Shown here: positions 49,319 to 60,650 of the stretch, piece by piece
Numbering within the stretch: the stretch's first letter is position 1
Layout: every line of letters begins with the position of its first letter
NCBI GenBank assembly: GCA_013339895.1
Contig: JABACO010000011.1
Span: 4,361,373-4,425,372 of the forward strand
Length of the DNA: 64,000 bases
From: Ephydatia muelleri
Lineage: Eukaryota; Porifera; Demospongiae; Spongillida; Spongillidae
Reading direction: 5' to 3'
Made by a program: the position numbers and the translations under genes
Notes under the pieces: model-generated
Database searches by the model: none
Told to the model about the DNA's origin: nothing
The model's input: only the letters and a program-made list of their open reading frames with translations

Positions 49319-50544
49319 TGTCTGGGCAGTGTTGCCGCGGTTAAGGTTAATATTTAACCGTCGTAACCGCGATATATCGCGGTTACAACGTTTAACCGCG
49401 GTTAATTATCGCGGTTAAATATTTCGTATTCAGCAATGGCGGGAAAAGCGAATAAAAAGCCAATTTTCGATCCCTTACCCAGTGATCTCGTACAAGTAGA
49501 CCGCAACAAGTACAAAAGCGAAGTGTGGCAGTTCTTTGCTATTCACAAGCAGCTACTTGATGAACCCTGGGTGGTTTGCACCAAGTGCAACGAGTGGGTT
49601 TCACGACATGGCAATACCACTTCAAATATGAGGCATCACTTGAAGCATCAGCATGGTATTATGAATACCTTAAATGAAGGCCAGTAAGTTTTACCATGGA
49701 TTGTATTTTTGCACTCGCCCAATCTGCATCCCATCCCCAATCCCACACCATCCAGTTCTAGCAAAATTAACAGCACCATGCAGTCTCCTTCAGATGCTAA
49801 GAAGAGGCAAATGAGTACCATGGACACCTTAGGACACGACCATAATCAAGCAGATCATCATTACTTGAAGCACTTTGTGCAAATCTGTTGCCGAGCTCTC
49901 TGGTGGATTGTCCTGAATTTCGATGCTTTCTGGAATTTATATCTTGTGGTGCATATGTTCCTCCTCACAGAACAAAAATGACTGAGCTTATAGACGCTAA
50001 GTATGAAGAAGCTCTTTCAAAGGTTTGTTCGTACTTGGTTGATCTCTGATAAAGCCCATGCATCTTTATATACAATTTTAAATATCCTATATTTTCTGGT
50101 TTAGATAAAAACTCTGCTGTTTGCTGCAACATCAGTATCAATAACCACAGATGCAGCAACAATGCATACAGGAGATTCGTATGTAACTGTCACTGCTCAT
50201 TGGCTGGATGCCAAGTGGAAAATGATGTCTTGTGTACTAGGAGTGGCAATTAGCAATGGTGAGATCACACGATCCATTATGTTCACTTAAGAATTTTTTT
50301 TTCTCTTCAAGTGTCCCACACAGCAGAAGAAATCGCATCTCTTGTGAAATATCTAGTGAATGTAGAGTTCATGTTGGAAAATAGACTGGATTCCATTGGA
50401 ACAGATCAAGGGGCCAATTTTCTGGCAGCAGTGAGGTTGCTAATTGAGGAAGGAATTAGTGAGGAGCAAGTAAGATGCTCTTGCCACAAGCTGCAACTTT
50501 CCATCAAAAACTCATTGGAGGTAAGTGATCTCTATATGCAGATA

Positions 50545-53500
50545 CAGTGCCGGATTAACCATTTAATGGGCCTGGCGCAGGGTAAATTTAATGGGCCCCC
50601 TTAGTAATAAAAGTCTCACAACACACAGCGTTGTATTAACAATTGTGGAACGCTGCTATCAGCAAGCGTCACATACTCTAACATATAATAACAATTGTAC
50701 AAATTTATTAGAATGATCTACTTTTACAATAATAGTAATGCAACCTTGTACTTTTTAAACAGGTTTACGGCGTAATTTGAGTTCGGCAAAGTTGGCGATT
50801 AGCTTGAAATAGTCAATTTCTCGAACAAGTTCAGATTCTATGTTCAATATTGCTAAGCTCGATAATCGTTCTTGACCCATAGTCGAGCGGAGAGCATTTT
50901 TAATTCTCTTCAGGTGGCTAAATGACCGCTCTCCAGTACAATTTGATACTGGAAGAGTTAAGTATATACGCAGTGCAATGAATATGTTAGGAAAGGCACT
51001 TTCGACATGGTGTTTTCTTAAAGTGGACAGCATTTCATGTGCCGGCCTTCTCGATGCATCTTTTGGATACAAAGCCTTCTCAAATTCTGTCCACTGTAAC
51101 CATTCATCAAAAATTTCAGCATCAAGATCATCGGAATAGAACGATGTTAATCGAGACAAGGAATCTTTTACGGCATCAAAATTCTGAAGTTCATGGTGTC
51201 TTAAGAATAGAAAACGAGTGTCCGTTTCTGAATATGCACGTATTCTGTTGTTGAGATCGGTCACAATACGATCAAGTATATATATAGCGTAGAACGTTTC
51301 AATTCTAAATTTCTCTTCTGAAGACATCACAACATCAGGCTCACTAGAATCTCCAAAGACGCGCTTTGCTCGTCGCACTCGCACTTCTTTAAAGGAGTCT
51401 TGCTAATAGCAACTGCTCTAGCCTTATGATCATCAAACAAGCTTCTTTGAGCTTCCAGAAATCCCAGAAGAGACTTCAATACAGCAATAGCAGATCCTAT
51501 TTCTATGGTAGTGGACTGGAGAAGCTGGCTGCTTTCGTGAATTCTTTGAAGCAGTGCACTCCAAAACACTGTCATAAAAACTGTTTCCAGTGTGTCCATT
51601 ATATTTGCCATTGCAAGTGCTTCAGATCGTGTATCACACTTTTGCAAGGGATCGTCAGCAATTTGCTGTAAAACATCATGGTATACCTTATAGTGCTGCG
51701 ACAAAGACTTCAGCGCGTCCGATCTACTAGACCACCTGGTTTCACAAAGACGTTTTGGTAAAAGTGATCTTTCAACTGCATTGACAGCACTAAGCACTGT
51801 TCTCAAAAGATTCCAACGATGTGTTGAGGCAGAAAAAAACGCATACAACTTTTCAACAAATCCAAAAAATGATACAGCGTTGACACAAGATTCTGCTGCT
51901 GAGACTCCTGATAGATTTAACGAGTGTGCCATGCAAGGAATGTAAGATGCTTTATTATTTTCTTCCAACACCCTGGCCTGCACACCAGAATACTTTCCTG
52001 ACATGTTGCTAGCATTGTCATACGATTGGCCTCGACAATCTTTGAGATCAAGCCTAAAGTCTTTAAGAATGTCGATTAAAGTGTTGAACAAATTTAAACC
52101 AGTGTGGGAATGTATTTCTTCAAACTTTAAAAAACGCTCAGTTGGTATTCCAGCGTCATGAACGTAGCGAACTGTAAACGTCAGCTGGTCCGTATGTGAG
52201 ATGTCTGGTGTTGAGTCAACGCTAAACGAATAGTACTTTGCTGAAGCAATCTCGTTAATGATAACTTGCCTCACTTCCTCTGCCATGAGCAAAACAAACT
52301 CTTCACATATTGTAGATGATAAATAAGATGGATTGCCACGTCCCCTATTACCATATTTCTCTATGTGTTGTGCAAGAAACGGATCATATTCAGAAAGCAA
52401 CTCTAAGCATCCAAGGTAATTTCCGTTGTGCTCTGATCCAAAAACCTCATTGCTGCCACGAAGAGCTAGTCCACGAGTGACAAGAAACGTAACTACTGAA
52501 ACTACTCTTCTCAAAACCTCCTTCCAGTATGAATTTTCCCTTGCATAACTATCTAGGATACAACGGTCTATTGTCTCGTGTTTTGCTAGGCGAATAGCAT
52601 ACTTTGAAAGAGATTCTCTGTGTTGAACAGAACGTTCATGATCATTAAGCCGACCAATATGATCCCACGAATCAAAACCTGTTGTTGCTAGACTAGAGGA
52701 ATTGCTTGCACTATTTATAGAAAACAGTTTGCAGACAAAGCAAAACACGCATCCTGTTGATGGGGAATACATCAGCCAGTTTCTTTCAACCTTTTCTCCA
52801 TTTGGAGACAGTGTTGTGAACGCTGTATCATTTAGCTTCCTACATGGGCCAGACAGAGTACAAAGCATTATATATATTATTTATCTCATAGATTTACATG
52901 CATGTATATAATGACATGCGTGAACTGCATTAATAGTACTACATGTATGACGCATAGCTGGTTTCGTGCAAATCTGTGCCTACATAGCGCCGATGATAGT
53001 GTACAATTACTCGCTCTTCTTTTTATATTACATTCTTTGCATGGCAAGTGACAATTTGACATCGTGTGAATTATATATACGGCTGCGGAGCGTGCAAATG
53101 CGCAATTTACCTGATTGACTTTCCTTGCCTTGTAGAATTAGTATATACTCCATCCCTGTTCCTACATAGCTCTGGACCGACTCGCAGCCAATACTGTATC
53201 ATGTTCTCACTAATAGACCACAGAGCAGGATCTGTTTCCATCTGATGGAGGAATACTGCACCATCTTGATGAACTGTTTCAGTGACATCTTCGCATTGGG
53301 AATAATCCATCTGAATAGATTCAGGAACTTGAAAACTTTCTTCGATGCAAGCAGGTGGTGCCTCTGTTGCAGGCTCTGTATGTACTACGGCTGAAAAAAT
53401 ATCACCGACATGATGAGTGACAACTGTTACTGTATTGCCGTCGGCAGTTGATGAAGACCCAAATGGCTCGGATGGAAACTGGTCTGCAGTGAGCAATGGA

Positions 53501-53935
53501 GAGCTACCGGTAGCGGCAGACTGGGTAGCGGTAGTCAGAGTAGATGTAGAAAAAAATGAACTGATTTTTGGATGTTGTGAAACAGAGGCTTCGACTTCTG
53601 CTTTTCTCCGTCGCTTTTCACAGCCGCTCAAATGTTTCTTTATTGAAGACATCGTGCTTACAAGCTCATAAACAGTGCGCAATAATTGGCAACTTGAGAA
53701 TAATAAGACCAGTGATGCTATTCTAATTGTCACTTCACTTGCAGATCATATCATGATCGTCACATGCGGTGCTAGTGCTAACTTGCGCAAGTACAGCGCA
53801 TAATTTATATGCGTACATTACGTCATCTAATTAAATTCATCAATTGTAGGCGTGTACCTATGTAGATAAATGGGCCCCTATCTTCGGTGGGCCTGGCGCA
53901 TTTGCGCCACTCGCGCCCCGGTTAACCCGGCGCTG
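50545..53935 (-). mobile_element. hAT transposon (inner element), nearly intact
   Basis: Inverted ends CAGTGCCGGATTAACC and GGTTAACCCGGCGCTG, with the 8-bp TGCAGATA duplicated exactly at 50537-50544 and 53936-53943. A second inverted block near the ends contains GGGCCTGGCGCA. The element is 3391 bp, inserted in an intron of the outer hAT element in the opposite orientation, and is therefore younger. Exact duplications and a nearly open transposase indicate recent insertion. Confidence 0.95.
50755..53652 (-). CDS. hAT transposase of the ZMYM1/DUF4371 type
   Basis: Two exons: 53652-53111, then 52839-50755, with a GT-AG intron of 271 bp and agreeing phase 2. The N-terminus (MSSIKKHLSGCEKRRRK, then HPKISSFF) is typical of ZMYM1-like hAT proteins. 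A TTF-type zinc finger spans the splice site (DPALWSISENMIQYWL; CVFCFVCKLF; GFDSWDHIGRLNDHERSVQH). A DUF4371-like catalytic part follows (YYSFSVDSTPDISHTDQLTF, DCRGQSYDNASNMSGKYSGV, CMAHSLNLSGV, CETRWSSRSDAL). The hAT dimerisation domain ends the protein (LPVSNCTGERSFSHLKRIKN, ALRSTMGQERLSSLAILNIE). The frame changes once by -1 between 51384 and 51405, exactly where a TTTAAAG heptamer occurs (51387-51393). With that change the product would be about 875 residues. It is either one lost base or programmed frameshifting. The start is the ATG before SSIKK; an upstream in-frame codon is less likely. Confidence 0.85.
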
Positions 53936-54889
53936 TGCAGATAGTGCAATTCAATATGTATTTATCTCTTTCTACAGGAACAGCACAATCCACAGGCTGC
54001 TGCTCTTGTCACACTGTTTAGGGCAATATCCAACAACATTAACAACAGTCCAATGTTGCTGGATGCTTTAAGAAAGCACCAGTGCAACCCTGATACATCA
54101 TGTGTGGTAGACATCACTGCCAACATGGATGATGAAGATGAAAGTAATGATGAACCTAGTACATCTACTACTGCCATACATGATCCTGCTGATGTGCAAC
54201 CACGGAAGCATAGTTTGAAACTCATTAAGGATGTGTGCAATTTGCACTCGCTGGAATTCTACATTTTACATGCTTCAACGATGTGTTCTGCTAAAAGAAT
54301 CAATCATTCATGTTTTAGCAGAGAGCAAGTATGCCAACCTTACTCCAACTGATGAACAGTGGCTTGCTGCAGCAAAACTCTGCATTCTTTTGAAACCATT
54401 TCAGATTGCAACTGATTTTATGCAGGGTGAAGAGTACCCTACCTTAGGTGGCATCTCTCGATACATAACTACCTTGATTGAAGGCCTTCAAGGGAGTGTG
54501 CCACCACCACATTGGCAATTACAATCCTCTTGGAATAGTCTCCCTGATGCTGTTAAGAGAGTTCGATCCTACATTTTGAAAGATATGAAGGTACGTTGGG
54601 ATCCTGCAGATCCTCTTTTAGGAATGGCAGCCATGGGTCATCCAGGCCAAAAAAGTCTCTCCTGGCTTTGTGCTAGTGACAGAGACAAGATAATCAGGCA
54701 GCTTAGGAATGAAATGTAATTTTAATGTGATTACCGTGCTAATACTTCGTGTAAAATTGCATATTTTAACCGCGGTGAAAGTTATAAATAACCGCGGTTA
54801 ACCGTAACCGCGGTAAGTCAAATTTAACCGCGATATATCGTTAACCGCGATATATCGCGGCAACCCTGTGTCTGGGTATCACGTGTGGA

Positions 54890-55190
54890 CTGACCTTTGC
54901 ATGGGTTTTGTACATAAGGACTATTTGTACTGCGCACTGATATACTATATATTTGGTATATTGTGCTGCCCGTGATTGGGCTCAAACTATGCTGATTTGT
55001 ACGCGTGCGGCTGTGCGGTGCGGCAATACTACATTGGCGACGAGGGTGAACTCAAATGGCTGTTCATGGTTCATTGGGGCAGTTCAACGACGCAGCGGAA
55101 GATTGGACGTCTTACTGCGAGCGACTGGTTGAGTACTTCACAGCAACAATATAAAATCGGAGGAGAAAAGGCGCGCTGTCTTGCCCAGTA
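54890..55190 (+). pseudogene. Gypsy-type retroelement leader and gag start
   Basis: After a leader containing ATTGGCGACGAGG, a plus-strand frame from 55056 encodes FNDAAEDWTSYCERLVEYFT and, after one frame change, EEKRRAVLP. This is the usual start of Ty3/gypsy-type Gag in many animals. Nothing of the rest of gag or pol follows in this orientation. Short, truncated and inactive. Confidence 0.55.
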
Positions 55191-55199
55191 GGCTTGACT

Positions 55200-58100
55200 G
55201 CAAGAAGGTACCATAAAATAATCATATGTACAGAATCAATGCATGTATACATGTATGTGCATGTACGTTTACACTGGTCTTTTCTTACCAAAACAACCAA
55301 CCACAAAAGTCAGGTGGTCGACCAGCCAACACAAAATTGTTGCTGGCATTCGTGCAGTTGCCCCTCCCATCCAAATGGGATTTTCACTGGATGAGCACAG
55401 TTCCATTTATCCAGCAATCCTGGAGCAGCTGTGATGTCCCATATACCTATGATTGTGAGCCAACCACTGGAGCTGGGAGCTACCATGTAGGGCATTGGTA
55501 TGTACTGACTGTACCATCCAGTGGTTCATGGCATATAGATCAAACTCAGATTATCGTCCAGCAGGTGGAAGACATGAGACAGTCTGTAGAGAAGATGGTA
55601 AGGATTAAACAAACACTGATTGAAAGCATGCAAACAGGAGGAAATAATCAACAGCACCAAAGTGACTGACAAGGAGTTTGCTGGTCCCTTTGTCAAGGAA
55701 TTGGATGAAGCCCTCCAACCTTTAACATCCATAGGCAACAATACTTAGGTGGTGTGTTAGTTGGCAACCATATACACAAGACCCTCCAGGTATAACTAAG
55801 AATAAAATATGCTCAAAGAGCGTATTGGCATGGCAAACACATATTGCATGGATTCGATCTCATGGGGTGAAAAAGAAGCCAATCCATTCATGCACCTTGC
55901 AAAGAATGTACCATTCGGTACCAGATCCTGTGAAACATTTGTTGCTCATTGTTAAGGGGCTTACTGATTGTAGCTCTACAAAATGTGGCGCCTCCTCCTA
56001 AAAGAATGAAATAATAATCCGCAATTCACGATAAACTTCAACAGTAATGTCTATTTGCATCCTAAAATGTGTACGGTGGTACACAAATTACTCCTTTCAT
56101 TTTTGCTGCATTATATCTCATACCAGCAGTGAGCATTTTATACAACTTTTGAAAATCTATACCCCCTATGATGGTGTTAACTTGTGGTTAAATGTGTCAT
56201 GAGTATGCTAATTTTGGCTAATTGCAATAACAACTCTTAATCCTGTTATCTATAGCACACTGTAAAAGTTAGAGATTAAAACAAACATGATGGAAGTCAA
56301 ATTTATCCACATAGTTTGATTTGTATGTACATCAAACAAATGCTGTTTCTTTTTGGTAATCAGTTTACAGTCAAATGTGTACGCCTGTACACACATTACA
56401 TTGCTTAACTATAGTAGTATACTGTTTTCAAATGAGTATTGAAAGTGAAAGAGGGCATGATATAGTAACTATATAATATGAAATTATTCATGTGGTTGTA
56501 TCAGGAAAGTTTTGCAGTAAAATGTGTACAGGTGTACACAAATTAGTCCTAAGTAGGAAAATGATGTTCATTGCAAAAGAATCATGCAAATTCAATCACT
56601 TGTGTATCAAAAAACAGCAACAATGCAAGTGCATAATAAATGTTCATGTTGTCTCAGTAGTATCACTCCACCGTCTCAGGGCGGACTGCTGCTTTAGGTT
56701 TTGAGGTTTACTCATTCAGTATGCAAAATCAAACATCTCCGATTTGAGGCAGGGCACAAAAACCATAATTTCGTTTCTTACCACCTTCAGTGCTCGCGCC
56801 TCCACTCGCGCCTCACTATTCGCGCCTCCACTATTCGCACCTCCACTACTCGCGCCTCCACCATTTGCACCTCCACTATTCGAGCCTTCAGTGCTCGTGC
56901 CTCCACTGTCCACACATCCTCTTGCTCTGCGTACACGTACACCTCCTCTTCTCTCCGCAATAACCAGTCACATGCGCAAAGTTTTCTAACACAGGCGTTT
57001 GCGGCCATATATTTTGTGGACAAAAAGTATGTAATCCGAAAAATTGAAATGATTGCGTAATGCCTATAGCAACGCCCTTGACAACCTGGAGAGCTGAAAA
57101 CGTGAGCGGGTACAAAAGACAGGATGGCTACAAGCGCCATTTAAAAGCAGATTACAAAAGAAGCGACAGTTTTCTCTTTTTGATGCAAGTCATTATGGCC
57201 AGCAATTCTTGCCACGGCAAGTTATGGCTGTTGAAAGCGGGTAACCCTCGCCGTACCTTTCCTCTTCGAAGTGTGTTTTCCACGTTCCCAACCGATAGAA
57301 AGTTTGAATTCAAGCTAGAGATTAAGGTAACAGAAGGTACTAACTAGTTCTCGTATGTTCGTGTAGCCACGATTTTTTTTACCAGCGATACTTTACTGTT
57401 GAAGTTTATCCTGAATTGCGGTATTATTATTTCATTCTTTTAGGAGGAGGCGCCACATTTTGTAGAGCTGCAATCAGTAAGTGCTCCTTAACCATGAGCA
57501 ACAAATGTTTCACAGGATCTGGTACCGAATGGTACATCCTTTGCAAGGTGCATGAATGGATTGGCTTCTTTCTCACCCCATGAGACCGAATCCAATATGT
57601 GTTTGCCATGCCAATACGCTCTTTGAGCATATTTTATTCTTAGTTATACCTGGAGGGTCTTGTGTTTATGGTTGCCAACTTACACACCACCTAAGTATTG
57701 TTGCCTATGGATGTTAAAAGATTGGAGGGCTTCATCCAATTGCTTGACAAAGGGACCAGCAAATTCCTTGTCAGTCACTTTGGTGCAGTTGATTATTTCC
57801 TCCTGTTTGTGTGCTTTCAATCAGTGTTTGTTTAATCCTTACCATCTTCTCTACAGACTGTCTCATGTCTTCCACCTGCTGGACAATAATCTGAGTTTGA
57901 TCTATGCCATGAACCACTGGATAGTACAGTCAGTGCATACCAATGCCCTACATGGTAGCTCCAAGCTCCAGTGGTTGGCTCACAATCATTAGGCATATGG
58001 GACACCACAGCTGCTCCAGGATTACTCGATGATTGGAACTGTGCTCATCCAGTGAAAATCCCATTTGGATAGGAGGGGCAACTGCACAAATGCCAGCAAC

Positions 58101-58256
58101 AATTTTGTGTGGATTTAAGTTTGCTGATCAACCACCTGACTTTTGTGGTTGGTTGTTTTGGTAAGAAAAGACCAGTGTAAACTTACATGTATACATACAT
58201 GTATACATGTATCAATTCAGTACACATAATTATTTTATGGTACCTTCTTGCAGACA
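55200..58256. repeat. Large inverted repeat, arms about 850 bp
   Basis: Left arm 55200-56052 and right arm about 57392-58256 are reverse complements, from CAAGAAGGTACCATAAAATA at the outer ends to CTTCAACAGTAA at the inner ends. Many small differences separate the arms. The left arm contains a frame (55226-55669) with a helical, Gln/Glu-rich stretch (DQTQIIVQQVEDMRQSVEKM) and then EFAGPFVKELDEALQPL in another frame; the right arm keeps a related end (VKHLLLMVKEHLLIAALQNV, APPPKRMK). I do not recognise this protein. It is probably an undescribed or decayed transposon. Confidence 0.7.
56795..56905. repeat. 15-bp minisatellite
   Basis: About seven to eight copies of a 15-bp unit like CGCGCCTCCACTATT, in the loop of the inverted repeat. 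Translated on the minus strand it gives Gly/Ala/Ser repeats, an artefact. Confidence 0.85.
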
Positions 58257-59345
58257 ACTGCTGTGTGCACTCCAATCAAAAGGGCGAAGTAAACTATGTA
58301 CTCTTCAGATAATTTCCATCCATCACTTATTTGCATAAACAAAAGATTGTGGGTGAGTGGTGCCTGTGTTAATTGCACAGACTGAGGGCAAATCGTCTGC
58401 AAACTCTCTGCACATGTATGAACTCCTTTTTCCCCTAGCCTCCGTCAAGAAGCGGCCATACACTCTGCATCGCTGGTTTACCTTCATTACGTGGATCCCC
58501 ATACAATACTGCCGCTTTTATTCATACTGAATAAACTCACGTCTAGATCACAGGTTTAAAAAAATCGTGGCTAGTTCTGTGTGTTGTTTATGTGTTTCCC
58601 CATGTGTGCTGATGAGCGTTATTGCTCGCCTAACGTTTTCTATCGGTTGATTCCTCCACTACGCACGCTTAAAGTAACCCTCTCTTTTCCCGCCAAAGAT
58701 ACATGGGCGTGAAAACGGGCTGCGCATATCACTGATAATAATGCTTGTACTTGCGCGTCGATGGTTTTGTTTACAGATATGTTACAGCATTTGCAGATGC
58801 TATTTATTTTTACTAAACGTCTCAAAGTAAGTATGATTTGTGGTTCGCAAAACATGAACAGTATAATGAGATATGATTTTTGGTTCTTTGTAAATTACGG
58901 TATTGTCTTATTGTCCAGCCGCAAACGTCCGTGCTAATGTGGTTTATTTGTCAGATAACAATCAAGAATTATTATTGACCATCAATTAATTATCTGTTGT
59001 GTACTCAAATATTGATTTTTGAATGACAAATGTGATTACTTAAAAAGATATAGTAGGGTAAGTAATTTGTGCTCCCCTGTACACATATTACCCAATATGT
59101 GTACAGGTGTACAGGTGTACACACGGATGCAAATAGACAGTAAGTATCGCTGGTAAACAAAATCGTGGCTGCAAGAACATACGAGAACTAGTTAGTACCT
59201 TCTGTTACCTTTAATTTCTAGCCTGAATTCAAATTTTCTTTGGGAACGTGGAAAACACACTTCGAAGAGGAAATGTACGTCGAGGGCTACCCGCTTTCAA
59301 CGGCCATAACTTGCCATGGCAAGGATTGCTGGCCATATGACTTGT
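57180..59345. repeat. Second, overlapping inverted repeat
   Basis: The stretch 57180-57392 (containing CACGGCAAGTTATGGC, GAAGTGTGTTTTCCACGTTC, TAACTAGTTCTCGTATGTTC) is matched in reverse complement at about 59130-59345. Together with 55200-58256 this makes a nested structure. The stretch 58260-59130 between has no recognisable gene. Confidence 0.7.
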
Positions 59346-59552
59346 GTAACGTAGGTTCTCACAGTGTTCACCAAAGTATAATATCAAATATCAAGACTGA
59401 CTAGTTGCCACGCAACTGCCAATATATACACGTATAACACAACCAATCACAATACACGCACACAATGACCAATGATATAATACTATATGTTTCATATACG
59501 CCACATTACTCTCCCCTTAACTCCTTGCATATATGTATAGTAATAGTTTTGT
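59346..59552. other. No recognisable gene
   Basis: A short spacer without coding signal. Confidence 0.4.
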
Positions 59553-59816
59553 TCAGTGTGTATAATACTGGCCATATCTTAGAGGAGGATGACGATCCCT
59601 CTGAGATCTTTGGAGGTGTACTGGCTGCTGTGGTATCTCATCATCAGCACCTACATACCCACCGATTGAACGTTCAACTCCACCACAATCAAACCCCAGA
59701 TCAAATGATGCATCATCTGGAAGGACTACAGGATCGTCTTCATTTGATTGTTCTGAGTTCCACTTTTCCGGATTGCCGTGGCACATCTTGGTAACATAGC
59801 TGATTCTAACGGACAT
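59553..59816 (-). pseudogene. Possible gypsy-type pol C-terminus
   Basis: A minus-strand frame with an acidic stretch ends in QRSQRDRHPPLRYGQYYTH and a stop. The RxRxPPxRYG pattern is typical of the very end of Ty3/gypsy Pol polyproteins. It lies in the opposite orientation to the gag start at 54890-55190, so the two are not one element. Upstream minus frames (59820-60163) are broken and not clearly integrase. Confidence 0.4.
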
Positions 59817-60289
59817 CGGTTGTCAGGTTCGTTGCTATGGGACACGTAAACCATTTCAATTCGGGACGGAGGGCCTACTTTCCACGCGTTCAATGAGAGC
59901 AAATCGCCGTGAGGTCGGCCTGACCGGTTCCGCCGCCACTGCAATGAGAGCAGACGCCGTGTCCTGGCAACCGGAGACGAGAGCAATTGTCTAGCTCCCG
60001 CCACACACCCCTTCGTCCTCCATCGATAAGTCGACGTGACCAATTGTCGGACCCGCACTAGGCTTCCGCGAATCACACGCACCTCATGTGAGGTGTGGTC
60101 AAGGCACCGCCCCCAGACCTCTGCCAGAGGAGTGTACCTTACATGTGTGTCGTTTGGGGTCACCTCTGTACACCTTATGAACGTGTGTTGTTAAGGGTCA
60201 CCTCTATACATGTGTGTCGGGTCACCGTCGTCATGCAAGGCGGCGTGCACATACGTATCATGGCGTAGCAATCATTAGCTATTGTTGCG

Positions 60290-60650
60290 AATAACGGCGC
60301 GTATCGAGCGGAAAATGCAGATAAACTTTGTACACCTGTATCTCCGTAACGGATCAAGTAAAAATTGACGAATAGAGCAAGTCGATAGCCACAGGACCCA
60401 TCTACGTATATACCAAATTTGATGCGATTAGAACGCTCCTACTTGAAGATATGGCGGTTTTGAACTCCATGGGGTATCGGACCTCGGAACGTCGGCACTG
60501 TACTTGTGCAAGACACCAAAATACATACTCACATAGATAAACGATGTAGGAAACAGCAACGTAAATAGGAAGTCGATAGCATTAACTGTTCGGAAGATAT
60601 AACTATTTGAGGTTTATGTTGTTAACATAACTGACATATCCAGAAATGGC
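60290..60650. repeat. Diverged arm of the 5946-6736 fold-back family
   Basis: Shared words with 6340-6720 in the same order and spacing: CTGTATCTCCGTAACGGAT, AAAAATT-ACGAA, ATGGCGG, GGGGTATCG, GTGCAAGAC and TTCGGAAGATATA. Only one arm and part of the loop are present, with substantial divergence. Confidence 0.7.

Larger units (their letters stand above)
49436..54718 (+). pseudogene. hAT transposase, outer element, frameshifted
   Basis: Exon 1 (49436-49683) encodes a BED zinc finger: WQFFAI, WVVCTKCNEWVSRHGNTTSN and MRHHLKHQH. Later exons (about 49720-50023, 50105-50259, 50312-50520, then 53979 onward) encode hAT blocks: VDCPEFRCFLEF, ATSVSITTDAA, DSIGTDQGANFLAAVRLL, RCSCHKLQLSIKNSLE, CTRWNSTFYML. 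One-base frame changes are visible near 49881 (between HYLKHFV and LLPSSLVDC) and near 54236 (before CTRWNST). The frame ends at RQLRNEM without the C-terminal hAT dimerisation domain, so the copy is internally deleted at its 3' side and probably inactive. The nested element sits between donor GTAAGT at 50521 and the acceptor before 53979, so it did not itself break the coding sequence. Confidence 0.85.
49327..54868 (+). mobile_element. BED-finger hAT transposon (outer element)
   Basis: Ends CAGTGTTGCCGCGG and CGCGGCAACCCTG are inverted, and the 8-bp TGTCTGGG is duplicated exactly at 49319-49326 and 54869-54876. Both subterminal regions are packed with AACCGCG / CGCGGTTA words, several as palindromes around ATATAT, as expected for transposase binding sites. 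A BED-type transposase gene lies inside, and a second hAT element (50545-53935) is inserted in one of its introns. Without that insertion the element would be about 2.1 kb. Confidence 0.93.

Noticed and set aside
50545..53935. Inner transposase as a host ZMYM-type gene
   Set aside because: It lies exactly between inverted ends with a perfect 8-bp target duplication, so it is an element gene, not a domesticated one.
56716..56989. Gly/Ala/Ser-rich frames near the 15-bp minisatellite
   Set aside because: They arise from a 15-bp repeat, a multiple of three, which keeps frames open without selection.
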